64,000 nt of DNA from UTCFX2 sp963788145. GTDB lineage: Bacteria; Chloroflexota; Anaerolineae; Anaerolineales; UBA4823. The DNA lies in assembly GCA_963788145.1 (NCBI GenBank), contig CAWBFQ010000006.1, positions 1,095,433-1,159,432 on the forward strand, given 5' to 3'. The notes under the pieces are model-generated. The model searched no databases. It was not told where the DNA came from and was given only the letters and a program-made list of their open reading frames with translations. The position numbers and the translations under genes were made by a program. Of this stretch, positions 1 to 9,401 are shown in pieces (position 1 is the first letter of the stretch; every line of letters begins with the position of its first letter).

Positions 1-519
1 GGTTTTGCCTTTACCGTGCAGTGGATTCACAATCCGCTTCCAGACGAACGCGATAAACCAGCAGCCAAGATGGTTCAGTCTTATCCGGAAGATTCAATCA
101 TCGTCGTAGATACCGGCGCCGACCAGATTTCAGGTTTCTGGGGTGAACTTGCGACCACGATCTGCCTGAAGAATGGGGTGCGCGGCGCCGTAATCAATGG
201 CGGCGCAAAAGATACTGGTTTTGTGAAGAAGATGGGTTTTCCGATATTTTGCAAGTTCTCCAGTCCCGTGGATGGGTTTTATCGTTCGCGATTGCATGCC
301 TGGCAGGTGCCGATCTGGTTCAATGGTGTCCGCATCAATCCGGGCGATTTTATGGTAGGCGATAGCGATGGTGTGCTCGTCATCCCACAAGATATAGCTG
401 AAGAAATACTCATTGAAGCAGAGCGAACCAGTGAGATGGAGACAATCACGCGGGGTTTGCTCAAGGAGGGCGTATCGGCAGAAATTGCATCAGAAAAGAC
501 TGGAAGAAAAGATCTGTAA
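1..519 (+). CDS. RraA-family protein (HMG aldolase / RraA-like), 5' end outside window
   Basis: The frame is open to the left edge, so the N-terminus is missing; the visible part is about 172 residues. The run GVRGAVINGGAKDTGF followed by a conserved R/D-containing segment (INPGDFMVGDSDGVLVIP) is the RraA/dimethylmenaquinone-methyltransferase-like fold. Members include 4-hydroxy-4-methyl-2-oxoglutarate aldolases and the RNase E inhibitor RraA; the name methyltransferase used in older annotation is not supported. The GD.DGV segment carries the Asp that binds the divalent metal in aldolase members. It lies directly upstream of a sugar ABC importer and sugar-acid catabolic genes, so an aldolase or decarboxylase acting on a 2-oxo acid is the likeliest role. 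The exact substrate cannot be told. Confidence 0.75.
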   Translation, partial: GFAFTVQWIHNPLPDERDKPAAKMVQSYPEDSIIVVDTGADQISGFWGELATTICLKNGVRGAVINGGAKDTGFVKKMGFPIFCKFSSPVDGFYRSRLHAWQVPIWFNGVRINPGDFMVGDSDGVLVIPQDIAEEILIEAERTSEMETITRGLLKEGVSAEIASEKTGRKDL

Positions 520-592
520 AGGATCATGGAATTGGATGCCCAAAAGGATCCAAGAAATAAATAGTTCTAAATTCAAAATGGAGGATTGCCTA

Positions 593-2056
593 ATGAAAAA
601 GCTACTGCTCGCCCTGGTACTCACCACCCTCATTTTATCTGCAGGCTGCGCCCCGGCTGCAACACCTGCGCCGACCAGCGTCCCGCCGACGAGCGCGCCT
701 GTGCAGGAGCCGACTGCGCCAGCGCCGACCGAGGCGCCGCCAGCAGCCCCAGTGGTGGAAGAGCCAACTGAAGCGGCTCCCCCCGAACCGGTTGCCCCGC
801 TGGGTCCTGTTGATCTGCGCTTTGCTGGCTGGAACTACGACAGCGCCAAGGCGCACGATATCCTCGCCACTTACGAACGGTGGGTCAGCGCCCAGCATGA
901 TCCCCTCATCAATGCAACCGTGACGATGGCAGACACCGGATATGGCGAATACGACACATTCATCACCACGAATTATGCCGGCGGTGGGGTGTACGATGTG
1001 CTCTACAGCTCCGACCACTGGTTGGCAAAGTGGGCGGAAGCCGGTTGGGTCCTTCCGTTGGAGGACTATTTCCCCAAAGCCAGAGATTACATGAAGGATA
1101 TGTCAGATTTCTCGGCAAATGCACTTACTTACAAGGGCAAAGTCTACGGTTTACCATATTACTCCGATGTGATGTATTTTGTCTACAACGCCAATATGCT
1201 CCAAACCGCAGGGATTGTAGCTCCTCCCACTACCTGGGATGAGGTCACCCAGCAGTCTTTGCTCCTGAAGGAAAAAGGGATCACCGAAACCCCTGTCATG
1301 TTTGGTCTGAAAGCCGGCTCCTGGTTCGATGAGGCGTTCTTCGCCCTGGCTTACTCAGAAGGCACAGATTTCTTCGATGATGATATGGTTCCGGTCTTTG
1401 AAACCACCCAGGGTCCGCTCTTCAACATGATTGAGTGGCTCACCAAATCGATCTACGAGACCGAGATCATGCCTGCCAAGGTGTTGGAAATGGCCGCGCC
1501 GGACGTTCAAGAAGCCTTCAAGAATGGAGACGCTGCTTTCGTCATCGTTCCCGGCTATATGATGGCGGAATTCAATACACCGGGTCTCTCGAAGATCGCC
1601 GGAAGCGCCAAGATCTCGATGATGCCTGGCGCCACTCACGAAACGAACGGCTTCACCCGCTTGTACCTTTTGGGCAGCGGCGCGGTGGAAGATGATACCA
1701 GGCTTGCCGCATCAATTGCATTGATCGAATTCCTGGGCGGCGAGACCACGCTCGATGGCGAGACGGCCTACCATACTGCAAGACGATGGGCAGTCGAAAA
1801 CAGATTGGGCTTTTCGGCCAAATCTCTGTGGAAGGATGCTGAAATCGAGAAAGTCTTCTCCGCCATGGCAGATCCAAACATCCTGGCCAAGCAAAAAGGG
1901 CTCGCCCGCTCGAAAGATGGCATGCAGGCCCCCTGGTTTGCGGAATGGATTGGTTTAGTGCGCACTGAAGTCCAGAAAGCTCTGCTTGGCGATGCGCCGA
2001 CCGCCGATGTCCTCGAAACCATAAAACAGCAGTGGATCGATCTGAGTCAAGAATAA
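593..2056 (+). CDS. ABC sugar transporter, extracellular solute-binding lipoprotein
   Basis: The start at 593 is preferred over an upstream in-frame codon because it gives a clean lipoprotein signal peptide (MKKLLLALVLTTLILSAGC) and has GGAGG-like sequence about 8 bases upstream. Cys19 is the predicted lipidation site and is followed by a Pro/Thr/Ala/Glu-rich linker of about 50 residues, typical of surface binding proteins in Chloroflexota. The mature domain of about 420 residues resembles family 1 solute-binding proteins (segments such as YKGKVYGLPYYSDVMYFVYN and FKNGDAAFVIVPGYM). It should capture a sugar outside the membrane and hand it to the two permeases encoded downstream. The substrate is unknown; the linked genes suggest a sugar acid or amino-sugar derivative. 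Confidence 0.9.
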   Translation: MKKLLLALVLTTLILSAGCAPAATPAPTSVPPTSAPVQEPTAPAPTEAPPAAPVVEEPTEAAPPEPVAPLGPVDLRFAGWNYDSAKAHDILATYERWVSAQHDPLINATVTMADTGYGEYDTFITTNYAGGGVYDVLYSSDHWLAKWAEAGWVLPLEDYFPKARDYMKDMSDFSANALTYKGKVYGLPYYSDVMYFVYNANMLQTAGIVAPPTTWDEVTQQSLLLKEKGITETPVMFGLKAGSWFDEAFFALAYSEGTDFFDDDMVPVFETTQGPLFNMIEWLTKSIYETEIMPAKVLEMAAPDVQEAFKNGDAAFVIVPGYMMAEFNTPGLSKIAGSAKISMMPGATHETNGFTRLYLLGSGAVEDDTRLAASIALIEFLGGETTLDGETAYHTARRWAVENRLGFSAKSLWKDAEIEKVFSAMADPNILAKQKGLARSKDGMQAPWFAEWIGLVRTEVQKALLGDAPTADVLETIKQQWIDLSQE

Positions 2057-2066
2057 CGACATGAAA

Positions 2067-2105
2067 ATGCAGGGGTGGGGGATCTCCCCACTCCTGCATT
2101 TTTTT
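2067..2105 (+). terminator. Intrinsic terminator / attenuator after the binding-protein gene
   Basis: A 14-bp stem (2067-2080 pairing with 2086-2099, one G-U pair) with a 5-base loop is followed by a run of seven T. It starts 10 bases after the binding-protein stop codon and precedes the permease genes on the same strand. Such hairpins commonly let binding-protein mRNA be made in excess over the membrane components. Confidence 0.85.
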
Positions 2106-2135
2106 CGGGCCAGGTTTAATAGATAACGAGGTGTT

Positions 2136-3095
2136 ATGGAAACAACAGCCTTGCAAAAACAGGTCGTATGGGAAAAGTCGCCTTACGAGGAGAAGCGGTT
2201 CAGGCAGACCACGACCTTCGCTTACAAGATGATCCTGCCGTCTATCCTCTTTATCGTAGTGTTCATCGCTTTCCCCATGTTTTACTCTGTCTCGTTGGCT
2301 TTTCAGGACTTCAAGTATGGTGTTGCAACCGGGGAGTTCATAGGTTTTAAGAACTTCATCGATATTTTCACCAAATCTACTGTTGCTCCTAGTTTCTACA
2401 ACTCGTTGCAACTCACATTGAAGTTTACAGTGGCAGCCGTTGCAGCTGTGATCCTCTTCTCCTTGGGGATCGCATTTTTGATCAACGAGAATTTTCGGGG
2501 GAGCGGTTTGATCAAGGTTGCCCTTCTGCTTCCCTACGCAATTCCGGGTATCGCCAGCGCAGTAATCTGGAACTGGATTTATGATGCAAACTTCGGGGTC
2601 TTGAGTGGTCTGCTCTATAAACTGGGCATTATCGATTCCTATTTGACGATCCTATCAGACAAGAACCTGGCGCTTTGGGCGATCTGGTTTGCCTATGTTT
2701 GGAAGATGGTCCCTTACAGCTCCTTCTTGCTGTCTGCCGGACTTTCGACCATCCCGTCTACCGTTTATGAAGCAGCCCGCATGGACCGGAGCAATGCATT
2801 CCGTACATTTTTCAAAATTACACTCCCGCTACTCGTGCCGGTGCTCCAACTGGCGCTGGTGGTCCAAACGATCTTTGCTCTCTTGCTTCACTTCGGTCTC
2901 GTCTTTGTGATGACGGGAGGCGGTCCGGGTGAAGCCACACGCACCCTGCCCTGGCTGATCTATCAAGAATCGTTTACATACACCCGCTTTGGGCGTGGAT
3001 CTGCGATGGCGATCATCCTTTCCCTGATAATGATCGTGTTTATTTACATCTATCTGGTTTTGCTCAACCCCGATCGACAAAAAAGGCAGCACTAA
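2136..3095 (+). CDS. ABC sugar transporter permease (MalF/UgpA type)
   Basis: A 319-residue integral membrane protein with about six hydrophobic segments. The EAA loop typical of binding-protein-dependent permeases is visible near residue 210 (YEAARMDRSNAFRTFFKITLPLLVP), which docks onto the ATPase. The N-terminal half starts with a cytoplasmic stretch and a first membrane helix around residues 30-50. It lies between the binding lipoprotein and a second permease and pairs with that permease in the membrane. Assignment to the CUT1 class rests on the presence of two different permeases and one ATPase gene. Confidence 0.9.
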   Translation: METTALQKQVVWEKSPYEEKRFRQTTTFAYKMILPSILFIVVFIAFPMFYSVSLAFQDFKYGVATGEFIGFKNFIDIFTKSTVAPSFYNSLQLTLKFTVAAVAAVILFSLGIAFLINENFRGSGLIKVALLLPYAIPGIASAVIWNWIYDANFGVLSGLLYKLGIIDSYLTILSDKNLALWAIWFAYVWKMVPYSSFLLSAGLSTIPSTVYEAARMDRSNAFRTFFKITLPLLVPVLQLALVVQTIFALLLHFGLVFVMTGGGPGEATRTLPWLIYQESFTYTRFGRGSAMAIILSLIMIVFIYIYLVLLNPDRQKRQH

Positions 3096-3123
3096 ATATG
3101 ATTGAGCGGAAAGGACATTCTTG

Positions 3124-4032
3124 ATGTTTACAAACACCATTTCGGGGCGGCTCCGCAGACGAAAGGTGGTCATTTTTCTGGCCAGCTTACTAGTCCTTTT
3201 TTATGTCCTGGCTCCAATTTACTGGGTTCTGGTGTCCAGCTTCCAGAAGGAAGCCGCGCTGAACAACAGACCTCCGATTTTCTTTCCAAACTCGGAATCG
3301 TTTACCCTGGACCACTACTCATTTCTCTTCACAGGAGTGGTTCCAGAAGGCTCGACGGTGATGCTCCAGGCGCAATATACGATGAGCGGGACCCTGGTCT
3401 ACCCTTCGATTATCAACAGTCTGATCATCGCCCTGGCTGTTACCGCGATCAATATCCTCATTGGTTTTCCTGCCGGTCATATCTTTTCGCGCTACCGCTT
3501 CTGGGGAGATAAAAAGGTGTTTGGAATCATGGTTGCCACGCGCCTTCTGCCCTCGATCTCCCTCGTCATCCCAATGTATATTCTGATGTCGAAGTACGAC
3601 CTTATCGACACAAAAACCGGCCTGATCGGGATTTACTCGGCGATCACGATCCCGTTCACGATCTGGATTTTGAGCTCCTATTTTAAAAACCTGCCTGTCG
3701 AGTATGAAGAAGCTGCTCGAATGGATGGCTGCACGTATTTGCGCTCCTTGGTGAAAGTCGTCCTTCCCATTGCCAGACCGGGAATCGTCGCAGCCGGCAT
3801 TTTCGCGTTTATGACTTCCTACGGCGAATTCATCTTCGCCACGATCCTGACACGGACGATGGCATCGAAAACACAGACGGCAGTATTGGCCAACCTGGCC
3901 TCTGGCATCACAGTCAGCCGCGGAATGATTTCAGCCGCCTCTGTCCTGGCGATCCTTCCTCCAGTGCTGTTGGCAATTATCTTCCGTAAGCAAATCATTG
4001 ACGGTCTGACTTCAAAGTTGGGTACTATCTAA
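3124..4032 (+). CDS. ABC sugar transporter permease (MalG/UgpE type)
   Basis: A membrane protein of about 302 residues with six hydrophobic segments and an EAA loop (YEEAARMDGCTYLRSLVKVVLP) near residue 190. The start is taken as the ATG at 3124; a TTG immediately before it is also in frame. A GGAAAGG ribosome site lies about 10 bases upstream. It forms the second half of the transmembrane pore with the preceding permease and is followed 24 bases later by the ATPase gene. Confidence 0.9.
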   Translation: MFTNTISGRLRRRKVVIFLASLLVLFYVLAPIYWVLVSSFQKEAALNNRPPIFFPNSESFTLDHYSFLFTGVVPEGSTVMLQAQYTMSGTLVYPSIINSLIIALAVTAINILIGFPAGHIFSRYRFWGDKKVFGIMVATRLLPSISLVIPMYILMSKYDLIDTKTGLIGIYSAITIPFTIWILSSYFKNLPVEYEEAARMDGCTYLRSLVKVVLPIARPGIVAAGIFAFMTSYGEFIFATILTRTMASKTQTAVLANLASGITVSRGMISAASVLAILPPVLLAIIFRKQIIDGLTSKLGTI

Positions 4033-4056
4033 GTTGAGTGTCGAGTGGAGGTAAGC

Positions 4057-5172
4057 GTGTCATATTTGAGCCTTGAGAAGATCACCAAAAATTTCCCGGG
4101 ATGTAAAGCCGTGGATGAGTTAGACCTCAACGTGGACCAGGGAGAATTCATCGTGCTGCTTGGACCTTCTGGATGCGGGAAGACCACCACCCTTCGTATC
4201 ATTGCCGGGCTGGAAATCCAGACTTCGGGAAAGGTCGTGCTGGATGGTAAAGATGTGTCTGATACGCCGCCAGAAAGGCGAGATATGGCGATGGTTTTCC
4301 AAAACCTGGCCCTTTATCCCCATATGAGCGTTTATGAGAACATCTCGTTTTATCTTAAAAATATGCGAACTCCTAAGGATGAAATCGAAGAGCATGTTCG
4401 CAATGCTGCCAAACGAGTCCAGATCGAGGAACTCTTGGAACGACGTCCCAACCAGCTGAGTGGAGGTCAGCGGCAGCGAGTGGCGCTGGCGCGGGCTCTG
4501 GTCCGCAGCCCTAAAGTCTTTTTATTGGATGAGCCTCTGGCCGCGTTGGATGCCAAGCTCAGGGCAGGGATGCGCTCAGAATTCAAGCTGCTGCATCGCA
4601 GTCTGAATGAATTGGAAGATATGGGCACATTTATCTATGTCACCCACGATCAGATTGAAGCCATGACCCTTGGAACCCGTGTGGCGGTTATCTTTCAAGG
4701 TAGAGTCGTCCAATTTTCTCCGCCCAAGGAACTTTACAGTAAGCCAAACAACCTGTTTGTGGCCGCTTTCGTTGGCAGCCCAGAGATGAACTTGATCGAA
4801 GGAATTCTAACAAGCAGCGCCGGGTCTGCGAATTTCGAATCTCAAGGGCTTCGATTCAAGACCGGGCTCAAAGGCGTAGAGGCTTTCAAGCGTCTTGGGC
4901 AGGAAACTTCTGAGGCAGTGCTGGGTGTGCGCCCCGAGTCCGTAAACCTGGGCAGCCTTTCGGGTCCCGAGGCGCTACCTTTCGAAGTCATCACCATTGA
5001 GCCCTTCGGTCAGAGCAACTTCGTTCGAATGCGTTCTGAGAAGAACCTCAATATGACAAGCCTGGTCGGTCCCGATTTGCTCGTCAGGGAGGGTGAGATC
5101 GTCGGCGTGACCTTCAATCCAGAATCCGCTCACTATTTCGAGAAGATAACGGGCGATAACTGCTTATTATGA
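4057..5172 (+). CDS. ABC sugar transporter ATP-binding protein (MalK/UgpC type)
   Basis: The GTG at 4057 is preferred because GGAGG sits five bases upstream; an in-frame GTG at 4045 would lie inside that ribosome site. Walker A (GPSGCGKTTTLR), the ABC signature (LSGGQRQRVALARAL) and Walker B (VFLLDEPLAALD) are intact, as is the switch His (VTHDQIEAM). A C-terminal extension of about 130 residues, beginning after PEMNLIEG, matches the regulatory TOBE/OB domain of CUT1 ATPases. It powers the importer encoded just upstream. The stop overlaps the next start by four bases, so translation is probably coupled. Confidence 0.92.
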   Translation: MSYLSLEKITKNFPGCKAVDELDLNVDQGEFIVLLGPSGCGKTTTLRIIAGLEIQTSGKVVLDGKDVSDTPPERRDMAMVFQNLALYPHMSVYENISFYLKNMRTPKDEIEEHVRNAAKRVQIEELLERRPNQLSGGQRQRVALARALVRSPKVFLLDEPLAALDAKLRAGMRSEFKLLHRSLNELEDMGTFIYVTHDQIEAMTLGTRVAVIFQGRVVQFSPPKELYSKPNNLFVAAFVGSPEMNLIEGILTSSAGSANFESQGLRFKTGLKGVEAFKRLGQETSEAVLGVRPESVNLGSLSGPEALPFEVITIEPFGQSNFVRMRSEKNLNMTSLVGPDLLVREGEIVGVTFNPESAHYFEKITGDNCLL

Positions 5173-6050
5173 AAAAGATCTATATCTCTGCCGATTTTGA
5201 GGGTGTCCAGGGGATAGTTGATCCTCGCCAGTGTTCATCCGGCCATCCCTGGTTCGAGCTGGGGAAAAGGCTGTGGATCGGAGAGATCAACGCGGCGGTG
5301 GAAGGCGCCTTCTTGGGCGGCGCGGAGCAGGTCCTCGTCAATGAAGCTCATGCAGAAATGAACTACATTGATCCTGAACGTCTGCATCCCAGAGCCAGCT
5401 TGATATCCGGATACGTCAAAATCGATAACCAGATGGAGGGTCTGGATTCCTCCTTTGTCGGGGCTTTCATCCTTGGCCATGCCCGCGCAGGCGCCCCGAA
5501 AGGAGTCCTGGCGCATACCTATGTGATGCGCGATGTGATCGATATCCGCCTGAACGGGGATTCGATTGGCGAGTTTGGTATGTCTGCCTTATGGGCTGCG
5601 TACCATGGCGTGCCAGTCCTGCTGGCTGTTGGGGATAAATCCTTTTGTGAGGAGGCCAGCGCTGTCGTTCCTGGAATTGCCACCGCGGTGGTGAAAGAAG
5701 GGCTGTCGCAGTTCTCCGCTCGCCACCTCCCCATGCAAGAGGCGCGCAAACTGGTCCTGGAGAATGCGAAAAGCGCGGTGGGGCGCAGCGGCCAGGTGGC
5801 CCCTCAAGAACTCCCCGAACATTTTCGAATGGAGATCGAATTCGTCCTGCCGCAGGCAGCAGACCTTTGCGCATTCGTTCCTTCTGTTGAAAGGATCGAT
5901 GGGCGCACCATTGCGTTCGAAATCTATGGATTATCGAAAGCTACAGCATATCCGGATCGTATGCACCAACCTGGCCGTTTCAGTCTCCCGAGGCCACTTT
6001 TCAGCTCAATGATGCACGATCGAATTCATCTACTGGAGCATATCTCATGA
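5169..6050 (+). CDS. M55-family D-aminopeptidase (DppA-like)
   Basis: The 293-residue protein opens with KKIYISADFEGVQGI, the hallmark of zinc-dependent M55 D-aminopeptidases, whose Asp and Glu bind metal. Further family segments are VNEAHAEMN, SGYVKI, GHARAGAPKGVLAHT and ALWAAYHGVPVLLAVGD. Family members release N-terminal D-residues such as D-Ala from short peptides in the cytoplasm. The ATGA overlaps at both ends (with the ABC ATPase and the next dehydrogenase) place it firmly in the transport operon. It probably acts on an imported peptide or N-acyl substrate; this is inference from context. Confidence 0.85.
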   Translation: MKKIYISADFEGVQGIVDPRQCSSGHPWFELGKRLWIGEINAAVEGAFLGGAEQVLVNEAHAEMNYIDPERLHPRASLISGYVKIDNQMEGLDSSFVGAFILGHARAGAPKGVLAHTYVMRDVIDIRLNGDSIGEFGMSALWAAYHGVPVLLAVGDKSFCEEASAVVPGIATAVVKEGLSQFSARHLPMQEARKLVLENAKSAVGRSGQVAPQELPEHFRMEIEFVLPQAADLCAFVPSVERIDGRTIAFEIYGLSKATAYPDRMHQPGRFSLPRPLFSSMMHDRIHLLEHIS

Positions 6051-7051
6051 ATAAAATAAAGGTAGTAGTCACCGATTACATCGAACAGGATTTGAATTGG
6101 GAAGCGCAGGTTTGCGGAGACTGGGGCGTTGATTTCGCCTACTACCAACTGAAGCATGCCTCAAGAGAGGATCTGCTGGCAGCTATTCACGATGCGGATG
6201 TCATCATTGTCAATATGGCTCCATTCGATGCGGCCTTGATCGCAGCTCTTGATCGGACTCAATTGATCATCCGCCATGGGATTGGTTATGATAATGTGGA
6301 TGTGGAGGCAGCCACGCGTAAAGGGATCCTGGTTGTCAATATCCCCGATTACTGCGTGCTGGAAGTAGCCGAGCAAGCCATGATGCTTATGTTGGCCTGC
6401 CAGCGCAAGCTCACGACACAACTGCACTCCATGGCGCTTTCCGCTGAAAGCGGCAAGTGGATCTTTGATCCTGTCTACCCAATTTACCGGCTTCATGCGA
6501 AGACGGTCGGAATAGTTGGTCTGGGGCAAATCGGCGGGACTGTGTTTCGGATGCTGCAGGGATTCGATGTGAAGTTCCTGATCTGCGACCCCTATCTTAC
6601 CGAGGAACGCAAGGCAGCCTATGGGATAGAGACATGTTCCTTGGACGACTTGCTCAGAGGCGCGGATATTGTCACGATCCACTGCCCGCTCCACTGGGAC
6701 GAGACCTACCACATGTTCGATGCGCCTCAGTTCCGGATCATGAAGAAGAATGCCATCCTGATCAATACTGCCCGGGGAGCGATAGTCAACCTCGATGCTC
6801 TCGATCAGGCGCTGTGTACGGGGGAAATCGCTTTTGCTGGTATCGATGTCTACGAAGTGGAACCTCCTCCCGCGGACATGTTGCTGGTCAAAAACGAGCG
6901 CGCCATCTGCACCCCGCATCTATCCTGGCTCTCTGAAGAATCCGGGGAGAATATCCGCCGGAAGATTCTCGACGAGGTCCGACGTTTCCTCGATGGGAAA
7001 CCCCTGTTAAATCCGTTGAACCCCACGCTGTTAGAAAAGGGACAATTTTAA
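6047..7051 (+). CDS. D-2-hydroxyacid dehydrogenase (NAD-binding, CtBP/PGDH-like)
   Basis: A 334-residue protein with the Rossmann signature GLGQIGGTVFRML near residue 155. The catalytic triad of the family is readable: Arg in LINTARGAIV, Glu in DVYEVEPPP and His in CTPHLSWLS. It interconverts a 2-hydroxy acid and a 2-oxo acid with NAD(P). The closest look is to phosphoglycerate dehydrogenase and C-terminal-binding-protein-like members. It overlaps the M55 gene by four bases and is followed by a zinc dehydrogenase, consistent with oxidation of a hydroxy or sugar acid. Confidence 0.88.
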   Translation: MNKIKVVVTDYIEQDLNWEAQVCGDWGVDFAYYQLKHASREDLLAAIHDADVIIVNMAPFDAALIAALDRTQLIIRHGIGYDNVDVEAATRKGILVVNIPDYCVLEVAEQAMMLMLACQRKLTTQLHSMALSAESGKWIFDPVYPIYRLHAKTVGIVGLGQIGGTVFRMLQGFDVKFLICDPYLTEERKAAYGIETCSLDDLLRGADIVTIHCPLHWDETYHMFDAPQFRIMKKNAILINTARGAIVNLDALDQALCTGEIAFAGIDVYEVEPPPADMLLVKNERAICTPHLSWLSEESGENIRRKILDEVRRFLDGKPLLNPLNPTLLEKGQF

Positions 7052-7070
7052 TTAGAAAGCGCTTCTGAAT

Positions 7071-8114
7071 ATGATTATGATGCAAGGTTTGTTCAAAACT
7101 GCAAAGGGTCCTGGCAATATGGAATTGAGGGAGACCTCAGTTCCCGAGCCTCAGCCGAATGAAGTCCTTTTAGAAATCAAAGCAGCCGGGATTTGCGGGA
7201 CAGATATCCACATCATGCGGGATGAATTTCCCTACTGGCCTCCGGTCATCATGGGGCATGAATTTTCCGGTCAGATCGTCCAGATTGGCAGCAAGGTAAC
7301 CGGCTTTCACATTGGCGATCGGGTGGTCGGCGAACCGCATACCAAGGCATGTGGGCACTGCGAGCTTTGCCGTACGGGGAATATCCAGATTTGCTCCCAG
7401 AAACGCTCGCCTGGTTGGGGGATCAACGGCGCCTTTGCCCGCTACCTGGTTATGCCAGATCACCTGCTCCACCGGATCCCAGATCATCTTTCGTATGAAG
7501 ATGCAGCGGTTGTCGAACCGACCGCGAACGTCGTTCAGGATGTCCTGGAACGCGCCAGGGTCGAGCCAAACGATACGGTTGTCATTATCGGACCCGGGAC
7601 GATTGGCCTACTGTCGCTCATGGCGGCGCGCGCCGTTGGCGCGGGCAGGGTGATTGTTGTTGGCGCCTTGCAGGATAGAGATGAGCGCCTGCCGTTGGCT
7701 AAAGACATTGGCGCAGATGAAATTGTCGTAGCAGGAGAGGACGATCCTGTTGAAGCGGTCATGCGCATAACGAACGGCCGCGGCGCCGATCTTGTGGTTG
7801 AAGCTTCTGGCGCGCCGCTTGCTGTAGCCTCGACGGTTGGCATGGTCCGTCGGATGGGCCGTATCGCCCAAATCGGTCTCACCGGACGCAGCGAGGTCAG
7901 CTTTCCCTGGGATGCTGCTTCGTGGAAGGTATGCACGATTTTCTTCAACCTGAGCACCGGCTTCACCTGTTGGGATCGTGCGATCGGACTCGTGGCTTCA
8001 AAGAAGATTGATGTTTCAAAGCTCATCACCCAGCGCGTACCTTTGGCAGAATGGCCGCTGGCATTTGAGGCGATCGCCAACGGACGGGGGTTGAAAGCAT
8101 TAATCATCCCGTGA
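7071..8114 (+). CDS. Zinc-dependent alcohol/sorbitol/threonine-type dehydrogenase
   Basis: The 347-residue MDR-superfamily protein carries the catalytic-zinc region CGTDIH...GHEFSG and the four-Cys structural zinc lobe (CGHCELCRTGNIQIC). A nucleotide-binding GPGTIGLLSLMAARAVGA segment follows. Members oxidise polyols, threonine or sugar alcohols with NAD(P). The start is uncertain because ATG codons occur at 7071, 7077 and 7080 without a strong ribosome site. It abuts the following M20 gene, whose first possible codon directly follows this stop. Confidence 0.9.
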   Translation: MIMMQGLFKTAKGPGNMELRETSVPEPQPNEVLLEIKAAGICGTDIHIMRDEFPYWPPVIMGHEFSGQIVQIGSKVTGFHIGDRVVGEPHTKACGHCELCRTGNIQICSQKRSPGWGINGAFARYLVMPDHLLHRIPDHLSYEDAAVVEPTANVVQDVLERARVEPNDTVVIIGPGTIGLLSLMAARAVGAGRVIVVGALQDRDERLPLAKDIGADEIVVAGEDDPVEAVMRITNGRGADLVVEASGAPLAVASTVGMVRRMGRIAQIGLTGRSEVSFPWDAASWKVCTIFFNLSTGFTCWDRAIGLVASKKIDVSKLITQRVPLAEWPLAFEAIANGRGLKALIIP

Positions 8115-8126
8115 ATGAGGTCATCG

Positions 8127-9359
8127 ATGACCATACCTGATATCGTTCGTCGTGAAACCAGACGTTTTCTGTCTGATCTAATTGCCATACCTTCAACTCG
8201 CGGCAATGAAGGTCCTGCCAGCCGGTTCGTCCATCAGTCCATGACCCGATTAGTAGACAGATCAGAGCTCATCCCCATCCAGGATGACCTCATAGATGAC
8301 CCTGATTACGCATTTAAGCTGCCTGGCTTTACGTACGCAAATACACCCAATCTTGAATGCGAGTTGCTCGGTTCAACGGCTGGCAGGCGGATCGTCTTCA
8401 ACACTCACCTGGATGTGGTGCCTCCGAGTGAAGGCCAGGAGCAGGCTTTTAACCCCATCGAAACTGACAGCAAGATTTATGGGCGCGGGGCGTGCGATGC
8501 AAAAGGCCAGGCTGCAGTTTTATTTGCTCTGGCTTCCTTATACAAGACCCGCGGTTTGCAGCCGCCTGCCAGCTTGCTGTTTCATTTTGTTGTGGAGGAG
8601 GAAAATGGCGGCAATGGAACCCTGGCTATGATCCGAAGGGGCGTCCAGGCGGATGCGGCTATCGTCCTGGAGCCATCCGAGCTGTATGTAATCCCGGCAG
8701 TGCGCGGCGCGGTCTGGTTCGAGTTGAAGGTATTCGGGCGGGCGATGCACAGCGGCAATGTTACTGGGCGTATCAGCGCCTTGGACAAGGCTTTCGAAGC
8801 GATACAAATCCTGAGGGATTATCATGATCGCCTGTTGAGCGCATCGCGCGGGATTCCATTGTTTGACCTTTATCCCGATCCAATGCCTCTCACGATTGGG
8901 CAGTGCGAGGCTGGAAATTGGCCTGCCAGCGTCCCTGCGGAGGCTGCGCTTAAAGGCTTGATCGGATTTCTTCCCAACCGGAACCGCCATCAGATCCAGG
9001 CTGAGCTTCGCCAAGCCTTGGTGGATCAAGGAGATGATTGGCTTCGCGAACATTTCGAACTAACTTTCCCGATGTTGAATAACGATGGAAACTCTCTACC
9101 TGATGATCACCCTTTGGTAGTAGGGCTGCTGAATTCGGTATCCAGAGTTGGAATTCCGGCGCGTATTCGAGCGATGACTGCCGCTTGTGACGCCTGGCGC
9201 TACCAGAATCAGGCAGGAATTCCCACATTAGTCTTTGGACCTGGCTCTCTCTCGGTAGCGCATTCTAAATATGAATATATTCATCTCGATGAAGTCCTTA
9301 TAGCAGCCGAAATCCTCTTTGATTTTTGTCAGACATACGGTGCGACGCCAACGGAATGA
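8127..9359 (+). CDS. M20-family metallohydrolase (ArgE/DapE/acetylornithine deacetylase-like)
   Basis: Metal ligands of M20 enzymes are present: HLD in FNTHLDVVPPS, the Asp of GRGACDAKGQ, the catalytic/ligand Glu pair in VVEEENGGNGT, and a late His in VAHSKYEYIH. These enzymes cleave amide bonds of N-acyl amino acids, N-acyl-diamines or dipeptides. The ATG at 8127 is favoured because GAGG lies six bases upstream; an in-frame ATG at 8115 follows the preceding stop directly. With the M55 aminopeptidase upstream it suggests that the imported compound contains an amide or peptide bond. Confidence 0.85.
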   Translation: MTIPDIVRRETRRFLSDLIAIPSTRGNEGPASRFVHQSMTRLVDRSELIPIQDDLIDDPDYAFKLPGFTYANTPNLECELLGSTAGRRIVFNTHLDVVPPSEGQEQAFNPIETDSKIYGRGACDAKGQAAVLFALASLYKTRGLQPPASLLFHFVVEEENGGNGTLAMIRRGVQADAAIVLEPSELYVIPAVRGAVWFELKVFGRAMHSGNVTGRISALDKAFEAIQILRDYHDRLLSASRGIPLFDLYPDPMPLTIGQCEAGNWPASVPAEAALKGLIGFLPNRNRHQIQAELRQALVDQGDDWLREHFELTFPMLNNDGNSLPDDHPLVVGLLNSVSRVGIPARIRAMTAACDAWRYQNQAGIPTLVFGPGSLSVAHSKYEYIHLDEVLIAAEILFDFCQTYGATPTE

Positions 9360-9401
9360 TCGGTAACGCACAGAACGATCTTTAAGTGAAGGAAGGATCA
9401 G